64,000 bases of DNA from contig OZ231126.1 in the NCBI GenBank assembly GCA_965153355.1, positions 110,546,001-110,610,000 on the forward strand. Reading direction: 5' to 3'. Made by a program: the position numbers and the translations under genes. The notes beneath the pieces are model-generated. The model did not search any database and was not told the origin of the DNA. It saw only the letters and a list, made by a program, of their open reading frames with translations. How positions within the stretch are numbered: position 1 is the first letter of the stretch; each line of letters starts with the position of its first letter. The DNA comes from Flaccisagitta enflata (lineage: Eukaryota; Chaetognatha; Sagittoidea; Aphragmophora). Shown here in pieces: positions 14,214 through 27,689 of the stretch.

Positions 14214-14453
14214 GAGATCATTGGAAGAGGATGAGGATGCCTTAAGGACCAAATTTAGAGTGCTGGCTTGTGCACGAAAGTTAACGTGGCAAAGAGAGAG
14301 ATCGATAGAGGTGACACCCACGTGGTGCCATTGATCCAAAAGCCGGTCACCGCTTCGTGCTATTGGAGAAGAAGATGAGGTGAGGGTTGGGTAACTGGCC
14401 TGTGCAGCGCTGGAGCTCCTAAAGAGAGAGAGAGAGGGAGATAGAGAGAGAGA

Positions 14454-14490
<37 letters not shown>
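14166..14490. repeat. Two (GA)n microsatellites
   Basis: Pure GA runs lie at about 14,166-14,208 and 14,421-14,488, with a shorter one at 14,004-14,022. The sequence between them is purine-rich without a recognisable gene. Confidence 0.95.
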
Positions 14491-14493
<3 letters not shown>

Positions 14494-15832
14494 GCAGACA
14501 TGTGGTGCAATTTGCGAATGGCACACAGTGACCCACTCTATTGAAGAGTAAGATGAGGATGAGGAAGATGAAGAGGAAGAGTTTTGTTGCTGGCCTGTGC
14601 ATTGCTTGGGATAAATTGAAGAGAAAGTTAGAGTGAGAGCAAGAGAGAGAAAGCAGGAGGATCGAGGTGAGTCACACAAAAGGGAGGAGGGCTCCATGCA
14701 ATGGCAACTGCCCATGCTAGAAAGAGAGAAAGGGGGTGGGGAGATTTTGGAACAAAGAAAAGGGCAAAAAAAATCCACGTGGTTATTGAGGAAGAAAAAG
14801 TAAATCTGCCGGTTTCCATGAGGGTCTATTGTTCAGTGATGAGTTGGCGCATGCAATGTAATAAAAGGATGAGGAGGAATTGATGGATGTGTCAGCTCTT
14901 CATTCATTTGGCCAAGGAAAAAAACGATCGAAAGTTAGGATGAAAAAAGGGAAGGGATTATGTGAAAAGGATAATCTGAAATTTGAAATTTGAAACTAAA
15001 AGTCCATTAGAGCCACTAGGTGAGAGTGATTGCGTGATACTCCGTTGCCACCCGGAACAATAGAAAAAGAAGGTCCTGGTTTTGGGTGGGATTAAGCAAA
15101 ATGGAAATTGATGAAAGGAAAAGTAGGAGACCATTTGAGTGACCATCTGGAGCAGACTCCCTTTCAAACGATTCCATGAGTAATCAAAATTTGGGAAGTA
15201 GCAACCAGACAAAGAGAAATGAGTAAAGAGGAGGTTTAGACAAAATGGGATGATAAATCATTTCCACGTGGTCAAAAAGGAAAAAGAGAAATGGTTTGAG
15301 AGAACTGTTAAGAGGATAAAAACTGGGAAAATGTCACCGAAAAAAAAAGCATGCACGTAGGCTAGCAGTAAAGGAATAGTATGGAGGGAAATAAGGGTAA
15401 GGTGAAAAAGCAGAGGTTTAGATATTTTGAAAAGGGAAATCATCTATATCTTGTGTTTTGAAATTTGAAAGAGTAAAGCTTTAAAAGGGAGGCACAAATA
15501 GATAAAAGAGCATGTTGTCCTAATGATAAAAAGACATTTCGGTCAGATATTTGTAATGTTGATTAAATTGCCCCACATGAATAATTGGAAGCTGAGAAAG
15601 GTATTGAAAACGGTCTTTAAAAAGGGGAGAAAAACATAACAGGGGCCCTGCACTCCTCTTCATACAATATAGACAGCCTGACCACCAGACATGACACCCA
15701 TTATAGAAAATCAGAAACAGCCATAGAAGCATGAAGCACAAAATAATCAGGTCCGGCAAAGTGTGCATTGGCAGCCCAAGAGCGCAACATCACAAAGGCA
15801 AGAACATATGAAACATATGAGAAAGAGAGAGT

Positions 15833-15837
<5 letters not shown>

Positions 15838-15888
<51 letters not shown>
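15838..15888. repeat. (GA)n microsatellite
   Basis: A pure GA run of about 50 bp lies inside the LARD-like element. From here to 18,122 I see AT-rich sequence with homopolymer T runs and no supported feature. Confidence 0.95.
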
Positions 15889-15889
<1 letters not shown>

Positions 15890-18122
15890 TTGGAGGGACT
15901 TAGCTGCGGACGATGTCTTTGCTGGATGAAGAAGCCGCGATTGTTGCTGCCAACGACCAACACTGAGCGTCCACTGTTGATCTCCTTGTTTTTGATGATG
16001 CTAGTTTTTTTAGGATATTGTTGCAAATTTTTTTTTCCCGATGAAAGACAAGATGAATTTGGTTGCATACATTGTTTTTTTTTTTCTGTTTTTTTTTCTG
16101 TTTTTTTTCTGTCCTGTATTTGTCTATTTCTTTTGACGGGGGGAGGCGTTTTTTTGTTTCATATTGTTTTATTATGCTGCAAGAGCCACTAAAGATTTTC
16201 AGGTGTGAGAGTTGAGGAAACATCACAGAAGTGGCAAAGATCTTTTTTTTGGGGGGAATTGTAGGAATATGCCGGACATCTTGTTGTACAAACAAATGTC
16301 CACATTTTTTTTCAGATTTTCTTTGAGTTATATTGTCTCTTATTTGGTTAATTAAACCTTGTGAACCACTAGTCATCCACATATCTTCCTGTGAAATGCA
16401 GTATGGGGTAAAAGTATGGATGATTGTGTCGTTGAAATGGCTGATTGTGTACCTGACAATTGACCTAGATTTATGGTGTTGGATTATGAGTATTGGGAAG
16501 CATGGGCTCACCTTTGAATGCAATGCAGATGACTATTTTTGTTCACGGCAGCTGAAAAAAGGTACTAATTTGTTGTTTCAGAATCTGGAAGAAAACTGCA
16601 TGTAGTTTGACAGTCGATTCAAAAATGTATCTTGGCCAAGGTGAATTGATGTAAAACCACTGAGGCTCCAAAATAGGGCAAATGAAGAGGGAGTACAACA
16701 GCAGCCATGAAACCATCAGACCAGCAAGAATCCCACTACTTTTAGGTATCACTAAGTATTCAGGGTGCCACATTTTTATAGCTGTGGTGCACCAACATCA
16801 ATCCAGCAGTAAGGAATTGTTTTTCCCCCACTGCATTTAGGTTCCTGATTGCACATCAACCAGGAGAAAAGCGGCCCAGACATGGTCTCATCGTTCTCTT
16901 AGGACCAGGCCAGGCCAGATTGGCACCATATTATTCTTAGTGCCTTCATCATTAACTTAGTGATACAAATTTTTTTTTTGTCTCTACAAACTACCTTTGA
17001 ATGAATTGTAATTCCTTTCCAATTTTTCTTGGATTTTTTCATTTTGATGCCAATTTAGGTCATCAGGTATGCATCTTTTTGAAGATTCTTTGAAGCAGAA
17101 CTTGAGAAAGCAAAGGAGGCCTTAGGCTCTCTTATGTGGCCACCAAAAGAGAGGAAAAGAACACAGACCCCCATTTGGGTAGTGTAGCAGGAAAGTAGAA
17201 TCTAGTGATATGGTGTCCGCATAAATCACTGAAACTTTACTGGCGGGATGCTTACTCCTTGACCTAAATTGTTCCTACTGGATCCACCAAAAATCCACCT
17301 TAACTTGAAACTTTTCCAAAGGCTGTTAACTTTCTAAAAAGTGATACACAATCTCACATTTCTCAGTAGATGTACCAACATTAAACCATCAACACCCCTG
17401 TCTAGGCTAGATGTCATTGCCTTTCATAGATTGTAGAGAAGAGTAGATAAAGGAAAGTGACCAGAGACGCTGTGTGGCCAATGGGTTAAAGGAAAATGGG
17501 AAACATTTTGGAGGTTCTTGGACAACCCAATTCTTTGGGCGAGAGAGTTTTGTGATTGCGGGGGAATTGATTGAAGCCATTTTGAAGGATATCCTTTGTT
17601 TCTTTTTTTTTTTTCTTTTTTGTCCGCTTTTTTCTGTTTTTTGTCCACGACGGAATATCTTTTAAGATTTTTGTCTTTGTTTTCTTTTTTTCAGTTTATC
17701 ACTTCACAAAAATTATATCGTTCGCGGGTGGACATGATGAAAGACTTATCTTGATTTGTCTATTTACATTATGTTTGTTTACAGTATTTTTGTCTATTTA
17801 CAGTATGCTTTTTTTTTCTCATTTTGTAAATACCACTGAGGGAGAGGGGTTAACAGATGTTCGATGGGGAGTTAAATGCCACTCGTTTGATGAAGTATTT
17901 GATTGGAGAAAAAGGGAATGAAATAAGGTCCACACCTTTAAGTCGCGTTTTTTTTCTATGAGAGATCGAAAAAAGAGGAGTGGTCGATGAAGGTAGAGAG
18001 AATGTCATTTTTGTAGTGAGGAAATAAATCAAAGTCAATTAAATGAATAGCATCTTCTCCCAGGACTCTCAGCTAGCACGGGACTCTTAACCCCAGGTGT
18101 AGTAAGAGCCCTTTGGGGGCCA

Positions 18123-18372
18123 CTTAAGGCACTGAGGCCATTGCTGTCTCGTCTATCTTGAGAGCTAATATGCAATAAACAAATTATTGGGGTATTCTAC
18201 TTATATTCATCCACGAGTGTAATATTGGTGAGGTAACAAGGGGGGCTCTGTACAGGAGAGAGAGTGGAGAGAGACTCAATGTGCGTTGCAATCCAGAATT
18301 CATGCTAGAGAGAGAATCAGGAAGAGGAAGACGATCAAAAAGTGCCATTCAGCGAGTGCCAATGGTCCTCTG
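18123..18372 (-). repeat. 5' LTR of the 6.4-kb LARD-like element
   Basis: This is the second 250-bp direct repeat, followed by the second TSD copy ACCTC (18,373-18,377). On the minus strand the next bases inside the element are TGGCCCCC, as expected for a primer-binding site. Confidence 0.75.
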
Positions 18373-21300
18373 ACCTCATTCCCTTTCATTTGGTGTGCTG
18401 AGCACTTGCCTGCTCAAAACAACGATTGTCATATGTTTTACCAAAAGCTTCTCTTATGTATCAACGGCGGGCCTGTTATCGTGACAGGCATGAACAGCGT
18501 AGGCACCCATTTCCTTTGTCACAAAGGGCCTGGTATTGTGACAGGCATGAACAGCTTAGGCACCCATTTCCTTTATCAACGACGGGCCTGTTATCATGAC
18601 AGGCATGAACAGCGTAGGCACCCTTTTCCTTGTCATGGGATGAGATCAAGACTATTACTCTCAAATTACGCTTGACCGCTTTGTTAATCCATCACATCTC
18701 ACACAAGAGTCAATGGACAAAACCATTAAACGAGTCCACTGTTTCAAAGATACACATTGGTACAGCTACGGAGTCATATCTCCAGCGATCATCTTTTGAT
18801 TCTGTCCATTTTCTTGAGTTCTATTTCTTCTTTTTCCCAAATACTACTTCACTTTAACCGTCATCAGTTATCATTGTGGTTAAAACTATAAGAGGATGAA
18901 TTGTTTGACAACTTGGCTAATGTGTATGATAGGAAATGGGTGCCCACGCCGTTCATGCCTGTCACCATAACAGGCCAGTCGTTGATACATAAGAGAGGCT
19001 TTTGGTGAGAGATATGACAATCCTTGTTTTGAGCAGGCAAGTGCCCAGCACACCAAATGATAGGGATTGAGGTAGTCGACAGGGCTATGCTCGTCAATCT
19101 TGTTTCATGGGTGATTTGAGCAGTCATTGGGTCAAGTATATATACCCAGTTTCTGAAAGTCTTTGTTTCACAATATGAGCATGTAACCTATCTTACACAC
19201 TTTCCCATCCTGTATCTATCTGCGAAAAAGAAGATATAGAACTCAAGAAAATGGACAGAATCAAAAGATGATCGCTGGAGATATGACTCCGTACCTGTAC
19301 CAATGTGTATCTTTGAAACAGTGGACTCGTTTAATGGTTTTGTCCATTGACTCTTGTGTGAGATGTGGTGGATTAACAAAGCGTTTTTTGAAACACAGAT
19401 ACGATGTCAGTTTGGTTTCGTCCCAGTTAGCCAAGTAGTCAAACGATTCATCCTCTCATAGTTTTAACCACAATGATAACTGATGACGATTAAAGTGGAA
19501 TCTTTCACCGCAAAAGTCAAGCGTAATTTGAGAGTAATAGTCTTGATCTCATCCCATGAAAAGGAAATGGGTGCCTACGCTGTTCATGCCTGTCACGATA
19601 ACAGGCCCTTCGTTGATAAAGGAAATGGGTGCCTACACTGTTCATGCCTGTCACAATACCAGGCCCGTTGTTGATACATAAGAGAGGCTTTTGGTAAAAC
19701 ATATGACAATTGTTGTTTTGAGCAGGCAAGTGCCCAGCATAGGGAATGAGGTAGTGGACAGGGCTAAGTATATATATCTCAGTCTCTGAAAGTCTTTGTT
19801 TCTCAGCACCCATTTCCTTTTCATGGGATGAGATCAAGGGTGCCTACGCTGTTCATGCCTGTCACAATAACAGGCCCGTAGTTGATACATAAGAGAAGCT
19901 TTTGGTTAAACATATGACCATAGTTGTTTTGAGCTGGCAAGTGCCCAGCACACCAAATGATAGGGAATGAGATAGTGGATCTTGATCTCATCCCATAAAA
20001 AGGAAATGGGTGCTTAGCTGTTCATGCCTGTCACGATAACAGGCCCGTTGTTGATACATAAGAGAAGCTTTTGGTAAAACATATGACAATCATTGTTTTG
20101 AGCAGGCAAGTGCCCAGCACACCAAATGATAGGGAATGAGGTAGTGACGCTGTTCATGCCTGTCATAATAACAGGCCAGTCGTTGATACATAAGAGAAGC
20201 TTTTTGTAAAACATATGACAATTGTTGTTTTGAGCAGGTAGGTGCCCAGCACACCATATGATAGGGAATGAGGTAGTGGACAGGGCTATGCTCGTCAATC
20301 TTGTTTCGTGGGTGAGTTTTATAATTTACCAAAAGCTTCTCTTATGTATCGACGACGGGCCTCTCATTGTGTCAGGCATGAACAGCGTAGGCACCCATTT
20401 CCTTTATCAACGAAGGGCCTGTTATTGTGACTGGCATGAACAGCGTAGGCACCCATTTCCTTTTCATGGGATGAGATCAAGACTATTACTCTCAAATTAC
20501 GCTTGAGTCAAACGATTCATCCTCTTATAGTTTAAACCACAATGATATGGCCTGTTATTGTGACAGGCATGAACAGCGAAGGCAGGCAAGTGCCCAGCAC
20601 ACAAAATGATAGGGATTATCGTTCTTTTGGGTCAAGTATATATATCTCAGTCTCTGCAGGTCTTTGTTTCTCAATATGAGCATGTAACCTATCTTACAAA
20701 CTCAACCATCCCGTATCTATTTGCAAAAAAGAAGGAAAAGAACTCAAGAAAATGGACAGAATCAAAAGATGATCGCTGGAGATGTGACTCCGTACCTGTA
20801 CCAATGTGTATCTTTGAAACAGTGGACTCGTTTAATGGTTTTGTCCATTGACTCTTGTGTGAGATGTGGTGGATTAACAAAGCGTTTTTTGAAACACAGA
20901 TACGATCTCAGTTTGGTTTCATCCCAGTTAGCCAAGTAGTCAAACGATTCATCCTCTTATAGTTTTAACCACAATGATAACTGATGACGGTTAAAGTGGA
21001 ATCTTTCACCGCAAAAGTCAAGTGTAATTTGAGAGTAATAGTCTTGATCTCATCCCATGAAAACGAAATGGGTGCCTACGCTGTTCATGCCTGTCAGGAT
21101 AACAGGCCCTTTTTTGATAAAGGAAATGGGTGCCTACACTGTTCATGCCTGTCATGATACCAGGCCTGTCGTTGATACAAAAGAGAAATGCCTGTCACGA
21201 TAACAGGCCCGTCATTGATACATAAGAAAAGCTTTTGGTAAAACATATGATCATTGTTGTTTTGAGCTGGCAGGTGCCCAGCACACCAAATGATAGAGAA

Positions 21301-23200
21301 TGAGGTAGTGACGCTGTTCATGCCTGTCACAATAACAGGCCAGTCGTTGATAATAAGAGAAGCTTTTGGTAAAACATATGACAATTGTTGTTTTGAGCTG
21401 GCAGGTGCCCAGCACACCAAACGATAGGGAATGAGGTAGTGGACAGGGCTATGCTCGTCAATCTTGTTTCATGGGTGAGTTGAGCTGTCATTGGGTCAAG
21501 TATATATATCTCAGTCTCTGAAAGTCTTTGTTTCTCAGCACCCATTTCCTTTTCATGGGATGAGATCAAGACTATTACTCTCAAATTACACTTGACTTTT
21601 GCAGTGAAATATAAGAGGATGAATTGTTTGACTACTTGGCTAACTAGGACAAAACCAAACTGACATCGTATCTGTGTCTCAAAAAACGCTTTGTTAATCC
21701 ACCACATCTCACACAAGAGTCAATGGACAAAACCATTAAACGTTCCACTGTTTAAAGATACACATTGGTAGAGCTAGGGAGTCATATCTCCAGTGATCAT
21801 CTTTTGATTCTGTCCATTTTCTTCTTTTTTGCAGATGGGAAAGTGTGTAAGATAGGTTACATGCTCCTATTGAGAAACAAAGACATGCAGAGACTGAGAT
21901 ATATATACTTGACCCAATGACAGCTCCACTCACCCATGAAACAAGATTGACAAGCATAGCCCTGTCCACTACCTCATTCCCTATCATTTGGTGTGCTGGG
22001 CACTTGCCTGCTCAAAACAACAATGGTCATATGTTTTACCAAAAGCTTCTCTTATGTATTAACAATGGGCATCTTATCGTGTGTTCAGTTTAACCATCAT
22101 CAATTATCATTGTGGTTAAAACTTTGAGAGGATGAATCGTTTGACAACTTGGCTAATGTGTATGATAGGAAATGGGTGCCTACGCTGTTCATGCCTGTCA
22201 CCTGATGACGGTTTAAGTGTAATCTTTCACCGCAAAAGTCAAGCGTAACTTGAGAGTGATAGTCTTGATCTCATCCCATGAAAAGGAAATGGGTGCTGAG
22301 AAACAAAGACTTTCAGAGACTGAGATATATATACTTGACCCAATGACAGCTCAACTCACCCATGAAACAAGATTGATTAGCATAGCTCTGTCCACTACCT
22401 CATTCCCTATCATTTGGTGTGCTGGGCACTTGCCTGCTCAAAACTAAGATTGTCATATGTTTTACCAAAAGCTTCTCTTATGTATCAACGACGGGCCTGT
22501 TATCGTGACAGGCATGAACAGCATAATCTCTATCATTTGGAGTGCTGGGCACTTGCCAGCTCAAAACACTAATGGTCATATGTTTTACCAAAAGCTTCTC
22601 TTATGTATCAATGATGGGCCTGGTATCGTGACAGGCATGAACAGCGTAGGCAGCCATTTCCTTTATCAACGACGGGTCGCAAATAGATATGGGATGGTTG
22701 ATTTTGAAAGATAGGTTACATGCTCACATTGAGAAACAAAGACTTTCAGAGACTGAGATATATATACTTGACCCAATGACAGCTCAACTCACCCATGAAA
22801 CAAGATTGACGAGCATAGCCCTGTCCACTACCTTATTCCCTATCATTTGGTGTGCTGGGCACTTGCCTGCTCATAACAACGATTGTCATATGTTTTACCA
22901 AAAGCTTCTCTTATGTATCAACAACGGGCTTGTTATCGTGACAGGCATGAACAGCGTAATCCCTATCATTCGGTGTGATGGGCACTTGCCTGCTCAAAAC
23001 AACAATTGTCGTATGTTTTACCAAAAGCTTCTCTTATTTATCAACGACTGGCCTGTTATCATGACAGGCATGAACAGCGTAATCCCTATCATTTGGTGTG
23101 CTGGGCACTTGCCTGCTCAAAACAATGATTGTCATATGTTTTACCAAAAGCTTCTCTTATGTATCAACAACTAGATGTGGTGGATTAACAAAGCGTTTTT
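18373..23200. repeat. Satellite-like array, block 3
   Basis: This continues block 2, starting with the ACCTC duplication, with modules in both orientations. Several copies are internally deleted and fused at the same points (GGGATTACGCTGTTCATGCC, GTAGTGACGCTGTTCATGCC). Repeated hairpin cores GCCTGTTATCGTGACAGGC flank many junctions. It ends in AACAAAGCGTTTTT at the BEL-like LTR, exactly inside the common module GCGTTTTTTGAAACACAGAT. Confidence 0.9.
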
Positions 23201-23733
23201 TGTCGAGTAACCTCGATCTCGTCGGTCTAACTCTGTCTGCTCCTACGGCCCTGACTAACTCGGTTGAACCCCTTTGTCTCGCTACGGCGTAGACGTGATC
23301 CGATGCAATGAACGTACTCGGAAATCAAGACCGAATGATATAATATGGCAGCGAAGTATCAACGTCAAACGATGTAGACTTTTTAGTGACAAAGTTGATA
23401 AAAGAAGGCTCGTATGTGTGCTAAATAGATGAAATTATCAATTATTCCAGGAGCGACGTGCGTTCATGTCAAGACAAAATGGCGGACTGAAAGAAGCCGG
23501 TCTAAAGCTTCTAGAATATTCGAAAGAATGTTCCGGAAAAAGTCTCGAACCGAATGGAAGGCCATGGAACATTCTAGAAGGATCCAGGCTCAGAAACCGC
23601 GCTCTAAAGAAAATGGCGGCAAATTTGAAATAGGATCTGCGATATCGAGACGAAAAGAGTCAAACAAATGAGCAAAGCAAAGCAAAAAAGGAAAATGACG
23701 AACGGAGTCGGAATCATGAGGATTTCCTTTACA
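23201..23733 (-). repeat. 3' LTR of the BEL/Pao-like element
   Basis: It begins TGTCGAGTAACC on + and ends GGATTTCCTTTACA. It is nearly identical to 31,319-31,851. The sequence just inside, CTCCCCCCGT on +, is the polypurine tract on the minus strand. Confidence 0.9.
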
Positions 23734-24219
23734 CTCCCCCCGTTTTTGAACAAAATTTCAAAAATTCAAATTTGGGCAAAAAACTATAATAACGGAAGGA
23801 AAAAATCATGATTCTTTCCCGAGCGTTGGGAATGATGTCCCTGTATCGAATAATGTAATGAGCAGATCCGAAAATTGATAAGAGAGAATCGTAAATGATG
23901 TGTATCATAAAGATAAACGCAAAAATTATAATAAGGTTCGAGACTGTACAAGAAATACTACTATACTATACTAATCAATACAATTACTTTGTTACCTGTT
24001 ATCTGTTACCTATTACCTATACTTACCCCTAGCCCTAATACTTACCTGTACCTGAAAAGAAAAGATTAAACAAAAATTGGTATGACTACTGCCATACTTA
24101 CCTGTAAGAAAAAGTAATATCACTACCAAAAAAAAAAAAAATGTTTGTGTGAATACCGTCTTAATACGGTCTTGGAACCGTTGTAATAATTAATTCATTG
24201 TACTACCAAAGGTATGATG

Positions 24220-24341
24220 CATTAATACTACAAAATGTGTAATGTAATAAATTCATTGTTACCAAACGTGACCGAATTATCATTAATACTACAAAATGTG
24301 TAATGTAATAAATTCATTGTTACCAAACGTGACCGAATTAT
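24220..24341. repeat. Tandem duplication of a 61-bp unit
   Basis: Two adjacent copies start CATTAATACTACAAAATGTG (24,220-24,280 and 24,281-24,341) in the AT-rich 3' non-coding part of the BEL-like element. The interior from 23,734 to 26,522 otherwise shows no supported gene. Confidence 0.9.
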
Positions 24342-26522
24342 CATAGTAACTTATTCATTGTCATTGCTATTTGACTACTTGAATTGATTATTCGTGATAA
24401 TACCACATTGTTGACCATTGTTAATAAAATTCAATAAATAATTCAATTGAATATTGCGTGAAATTATTAATAAAACAAGTAAACACGACAATAGATCTTC
24501 TTCTTTGTCTTTCGGTGCGACGAGTTGTTATTTCATATGTAACATGTGCGCTATTATTCAAAGTCCTATGGCCTATTGTATCTGGTCGTACACATAGTGT
24601 TCGTCGCGCACGGGAATCAGGGAGGGTGGGTTGGGGGGGGTCGAAGATGAATCTGAAAAGCGTGTGAGCTAGTCCCGAGTATTCGTAGTTAGTATTGTAA
24701 CCGTACGCGCATGAATGATTGTCCGCAACATAGAAATATTGAGTCCGACGATGAGGGAGCAAAGGGGAAAGGGAGGGGGGTGAACGCGGCAGGGGGTGCC
24801 GCTAGAATCGACGAAATTCATTCTCCAAGCGAAGTACTGTAACAAATCTTTGGGAAGATGAGTCCTAATCAGCCACCTATGAGGTTGCGGCTGAATTTGC
24901 CGCCGTAGTAAACAGAGATGACGATGCTGCCCGCCTGACCGCCGAAGATGAAAGAAGTGATACTAAAGATGAGCGAAAACGCGGCTGCTTGACCGCCGTT
25001 GGACGAAACTTGACTGGTGATGAACAAAACTTGACTGGTGACGAACGAACTTGACTGGTGATGAACGAATCTTGCCCGTGATGAAGATGAATGAATTTTG
25101 CTCGATGAATGACGAATCTTGATCGACGAATGATGAATTTTGACCGACGATGAATGTCCATGAACTGATTGGATTGACCAAGTTAAACGAGTCAGTTTCT
25201 TGAAGCCAAGTAGATGTTAATTGTTCGTGTTGTTTTATGTTTTGACAAATTGTTGTTTTGTTCACAAGCTGTCGTTTTGTCATGTTGTTTTTTGTTGTTA
25301 TTGTTGTTCAGTCGTCTCTCATCGAAGTTCAGGAGATGAAGTCGTGTCCACGATTGAAGAAGATGGTAGGTTAGCTACTTCCTACTTCTGCAACATCAAT
25401 TTCTCCGTCCTTCACTCCCACTACACCGCGCCATCATTCAAGTCTGGCCAAACTACCATGATGAGACGATGTTGATTGAACTAGCGATTGAGCGAATGAA
25501 AGTTCATTGACGTGATTTTGTCATGAGTTAATGTGAGTTGATTATTAATCAATGGTTGTAGCGGAGGATTGTTAATGTAAGTAGTAATTGTTGATTAGTA
25601 GTTGGTAGCTTGAGTAGTGATGATGACTGATCGTTGTTGTAGAGATTAAAGTTTGTAAGCAAGTATTGATGTATGATCGAATGAGTTACGAAACAGCCAA
25701 AAAATGACTACTAATTAAGTTAGTAGATACATTATCAATTAATGGAAATTTTTAAGAAGAGAAGGGCCGGACCAATTGAGGGTGCCCGAAAAAAGGGTCC
25801 TCAAAAGACGCATGCCACAGTCTCTAAATCATTTTAATTATAATAACTTTAACTTCATTTAACTTATTAGCATAATTCGATCTTGTAAGTTATTTGTCCA
25901 ACCTTTTACTGAGCTCCACAAAGGTGGGCATTCACAATGGGTATCTTATTCACAGCTTGTCAGGATTGGTTGATTGACAGTCTTCACTACGTAACTAACG
26001 ATGACCATAGGAGTGATACTAGTATGGCATATGAAAAGGGGGTAATCATACAAAAATGGTGACATATGAACATATGGCTGTGTGAACATATGAAAATGGT
26101 AGTGTATGAAAAATGGTGACATACGCAGGTGTACCAGTAGTTTTCCAATTTTATTTTGGGTCCAAAAAATAGTTGTGGTTTGGTAGATAGGAAAGTTATC
26201 ATAACTAGTTATGTCATTCAACAATCCTGCAAGTTTGTTAATTACTAGTTTATGACTTCCCTCGATTCTTCACCTCTTTTGGAGGGGTTCCCGCAATGGA
26301 TGTCAGATTCAAATTTGTAAGATTTCAGATTTAGAAATGTTCTTCTTAATGTGCTTCAATTTGTTCTTCATGTTGTTGTTCTTCAAGTTGTTCTTCAAAT
26401 TGTTCTTCAATCTTATTTCAGGGGCAGGTATAAATTGACATGAAGACGATTTGATCATGAGCATCATAAACTATTTATTTGCTTGGTATGATTGTTACGA
26501 TGATTGTAGTTGGACAATGTTT

Positions 26523-27689
26523 TTAACCTATGCCTTGAAGTTGGGTGATTTGTGCATGTTTATTCCTGACATGCAGAAGTGAATGATGTTTACGGCTGCA
26601 AAATTCACACTGGCTATCTTCCGGGCATTCAAAAGCTTTATGACCTTGTCTCAAGCAATTCCAACATCTGCCAAATGCCAACGTAGCTTGAGGTCTTTCC
26701 TCAACATCCTTGTAGAAAAACTCGTCGCAATTTCCTAATGTGTGTAACTTATGCCCGTTACAGCATGGACAGTGCCACAAGAAATCACCTTGGGGGTTGT
26801 ATTGATCCATATCCGTGATTCCCATTAGGTTGGGGCTGCTGTTGGTTGCTCCCCCCGTAACTAATTGAGGATTGGGATTGCGGATAGTCTTATTGGTCAC
26901 ATAGCCTGATAATAGACTGCGATAATAGTCCCGTCCTTGGTGATTGTTGTATTCTCTGTTGCCATTTCCACCATAGTTGTTGAAGAATCCCCTAGCTTGG
27001 TTATCATCGCTGCAGTTGCTTTCGCCACTGCATGAACAATTGTCAACCTGTGTCCAATCATTGGCAGTGTCTTGCGGATGACCCTCTGTTAAGGCAATCT
27101 GCACTGGGTCGTCATTGCAATTGATGTTAGCTTGTTTTGTTTCTCCTAGTTTTCTGTGTAATGATGGATTGTCAGGCAATCTAGAAAAATCTTCATCTTC
27201 ATCTTCGGCGTCGATACTGTAAAATTTGGCTTTCTTCTCTTTGGAGGAGGGAGTGCCAAAAATGCATTTCAAGTCCTTTATAATTTTATTTTGTTCGTAG
27301 AGAAACTCTAGGAAGACTTCAAACTGGGGGGTGGAGGTATCTCTGTTGAACTTATTCTTTTCCGTGCACCATTTATAGGTGAGAAAGTCGAATCTAGCTT
27401 GAATGATTTTTTCAATTGTTTCTGCTGTATTGAAAGTAGCCGCCCTGTTAGTCTCACATGCTCTTTGGTAGTGCGTCGCTAAATCAATTCTGAGTTTAGT
27501 CAAGCCTTCTGCGTCTTCCTTATCAATTGGTTTACCTTTAAGAACTTTATCAAGCATTTTAGTAGCTGACTCATCTGCCCTACTGAATTCCTTTCTCAAA
27601 TGTTTGAGGGTCTTGCTGATTGCTTCCTTCGGGTTTTCAATATTAACATAGAGATTTACTATTTTGCCGGCTTGGCCCGAAAAGTAATG
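26523..27689 (-). CDS. gag: BEL/Pao-like Gag, C-terminal part with zinc knuckles
   Basis: This is the in-frame continuation of the Gag frame after the TAA at 27,690-27,692. It opens with a segment resembling the post-capsid part of the BEL/Pao Gag (DUF1759-like: YFSGQAGKIV, then NPKEAISKTLKHLRKEF). Near the end it has three Cys/His clusters in the order typical of BEL/Pao: CPCC-x2-H-x5-C, CWNC-x4-H-x4-C and CEFC-x4-H. A short tail (ITQLQGIG) and a stop follow, where an autonomous element would continue into protease and reverse transcriptase. Its likely role is RNA binding and particle assembly. With no ATG of its own it needs readthrough of the TAA or is dead. Family assignment is confident; function of this copy is not. 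Confidence 0.8.
   Translation of the reverse strand, partial: HYFSGQAGKIVNLYVNIENPKEAISKTLKHLRKEFSRADESATKMLDKVLKGKPIDKEDAEGLTKLRIDLATHYQRACETNRAATFNTAETIEKIIQARFDFLTYKWCTEKNKFNRDTSTPQFEVFLEFLYEQNKIIKDLKCIFGTPSSKEKKAKFYSIDAEDEDEDFSRLPDNPSLHRKLGETKQANINCNDDPVQIALTEGHPQDTANDWTQVDNCSCSGESNCSDDNQARGFFNNYGGNGNREYNNHQGRDYYRSLLSGYVTNKTIRNPNPQLVTGGATNSSPNLMGITDMDQYNPQGDFLWHCPCCNGHKLHTLGNCDEFFYKDVEERPQATLAFGRCWNCLRQGHKAFECPEDSQCEFCSRKHHSLLHVRNKHAQITQLQGIG

Larger units (their letters stand above)
11959..18372 (-). mobile_element. Non-coding LTR retrotransposon (LARD-like), 6.4 kb
   Basis: Two direct repeats of 250 bp (11,959-12,208 and 18,123-18,372; roughly nine mismatches, about 96% identical by eye) bound a 5.9-kb interior. 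The element is flanked by the 5-bp duplication ACCTC, and the uninterrupted site (CACTACCTCATTCCC) occurs in neighbouring satellite copies. The minus orientation fits retrotransposon signals. Inside the right LTR the minus strand reads TGGCCCCCAAAGGGCTC, a primer-binding-site-like start on TGG. Abutting the left LTR it reads AGCAAGGGGAGG, a polypurine tract. A TATAAG box lies in the LTR on the same strand. The LTR ends are not TG/CA. No reading frame resembling gag or pol was found. The interior is microsatellites, one Y-family copy and otherwise featureless AT-rich sequence. Confidence 0.75.

Noticed and set aside
15900-16523. 207-codon minus-strand frame inside the LARD-like element
   Set aside because: Low-complexity Lys-rich part over T runs, no recognisable Gag or Pol motifs.
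24421-24762. 113-codon minus-strand frame downstream of gag as a possible extra retroelement gene
   Set aside because: No zinc, RT, integrase or envelope features; composition like its non-coding surroundings.
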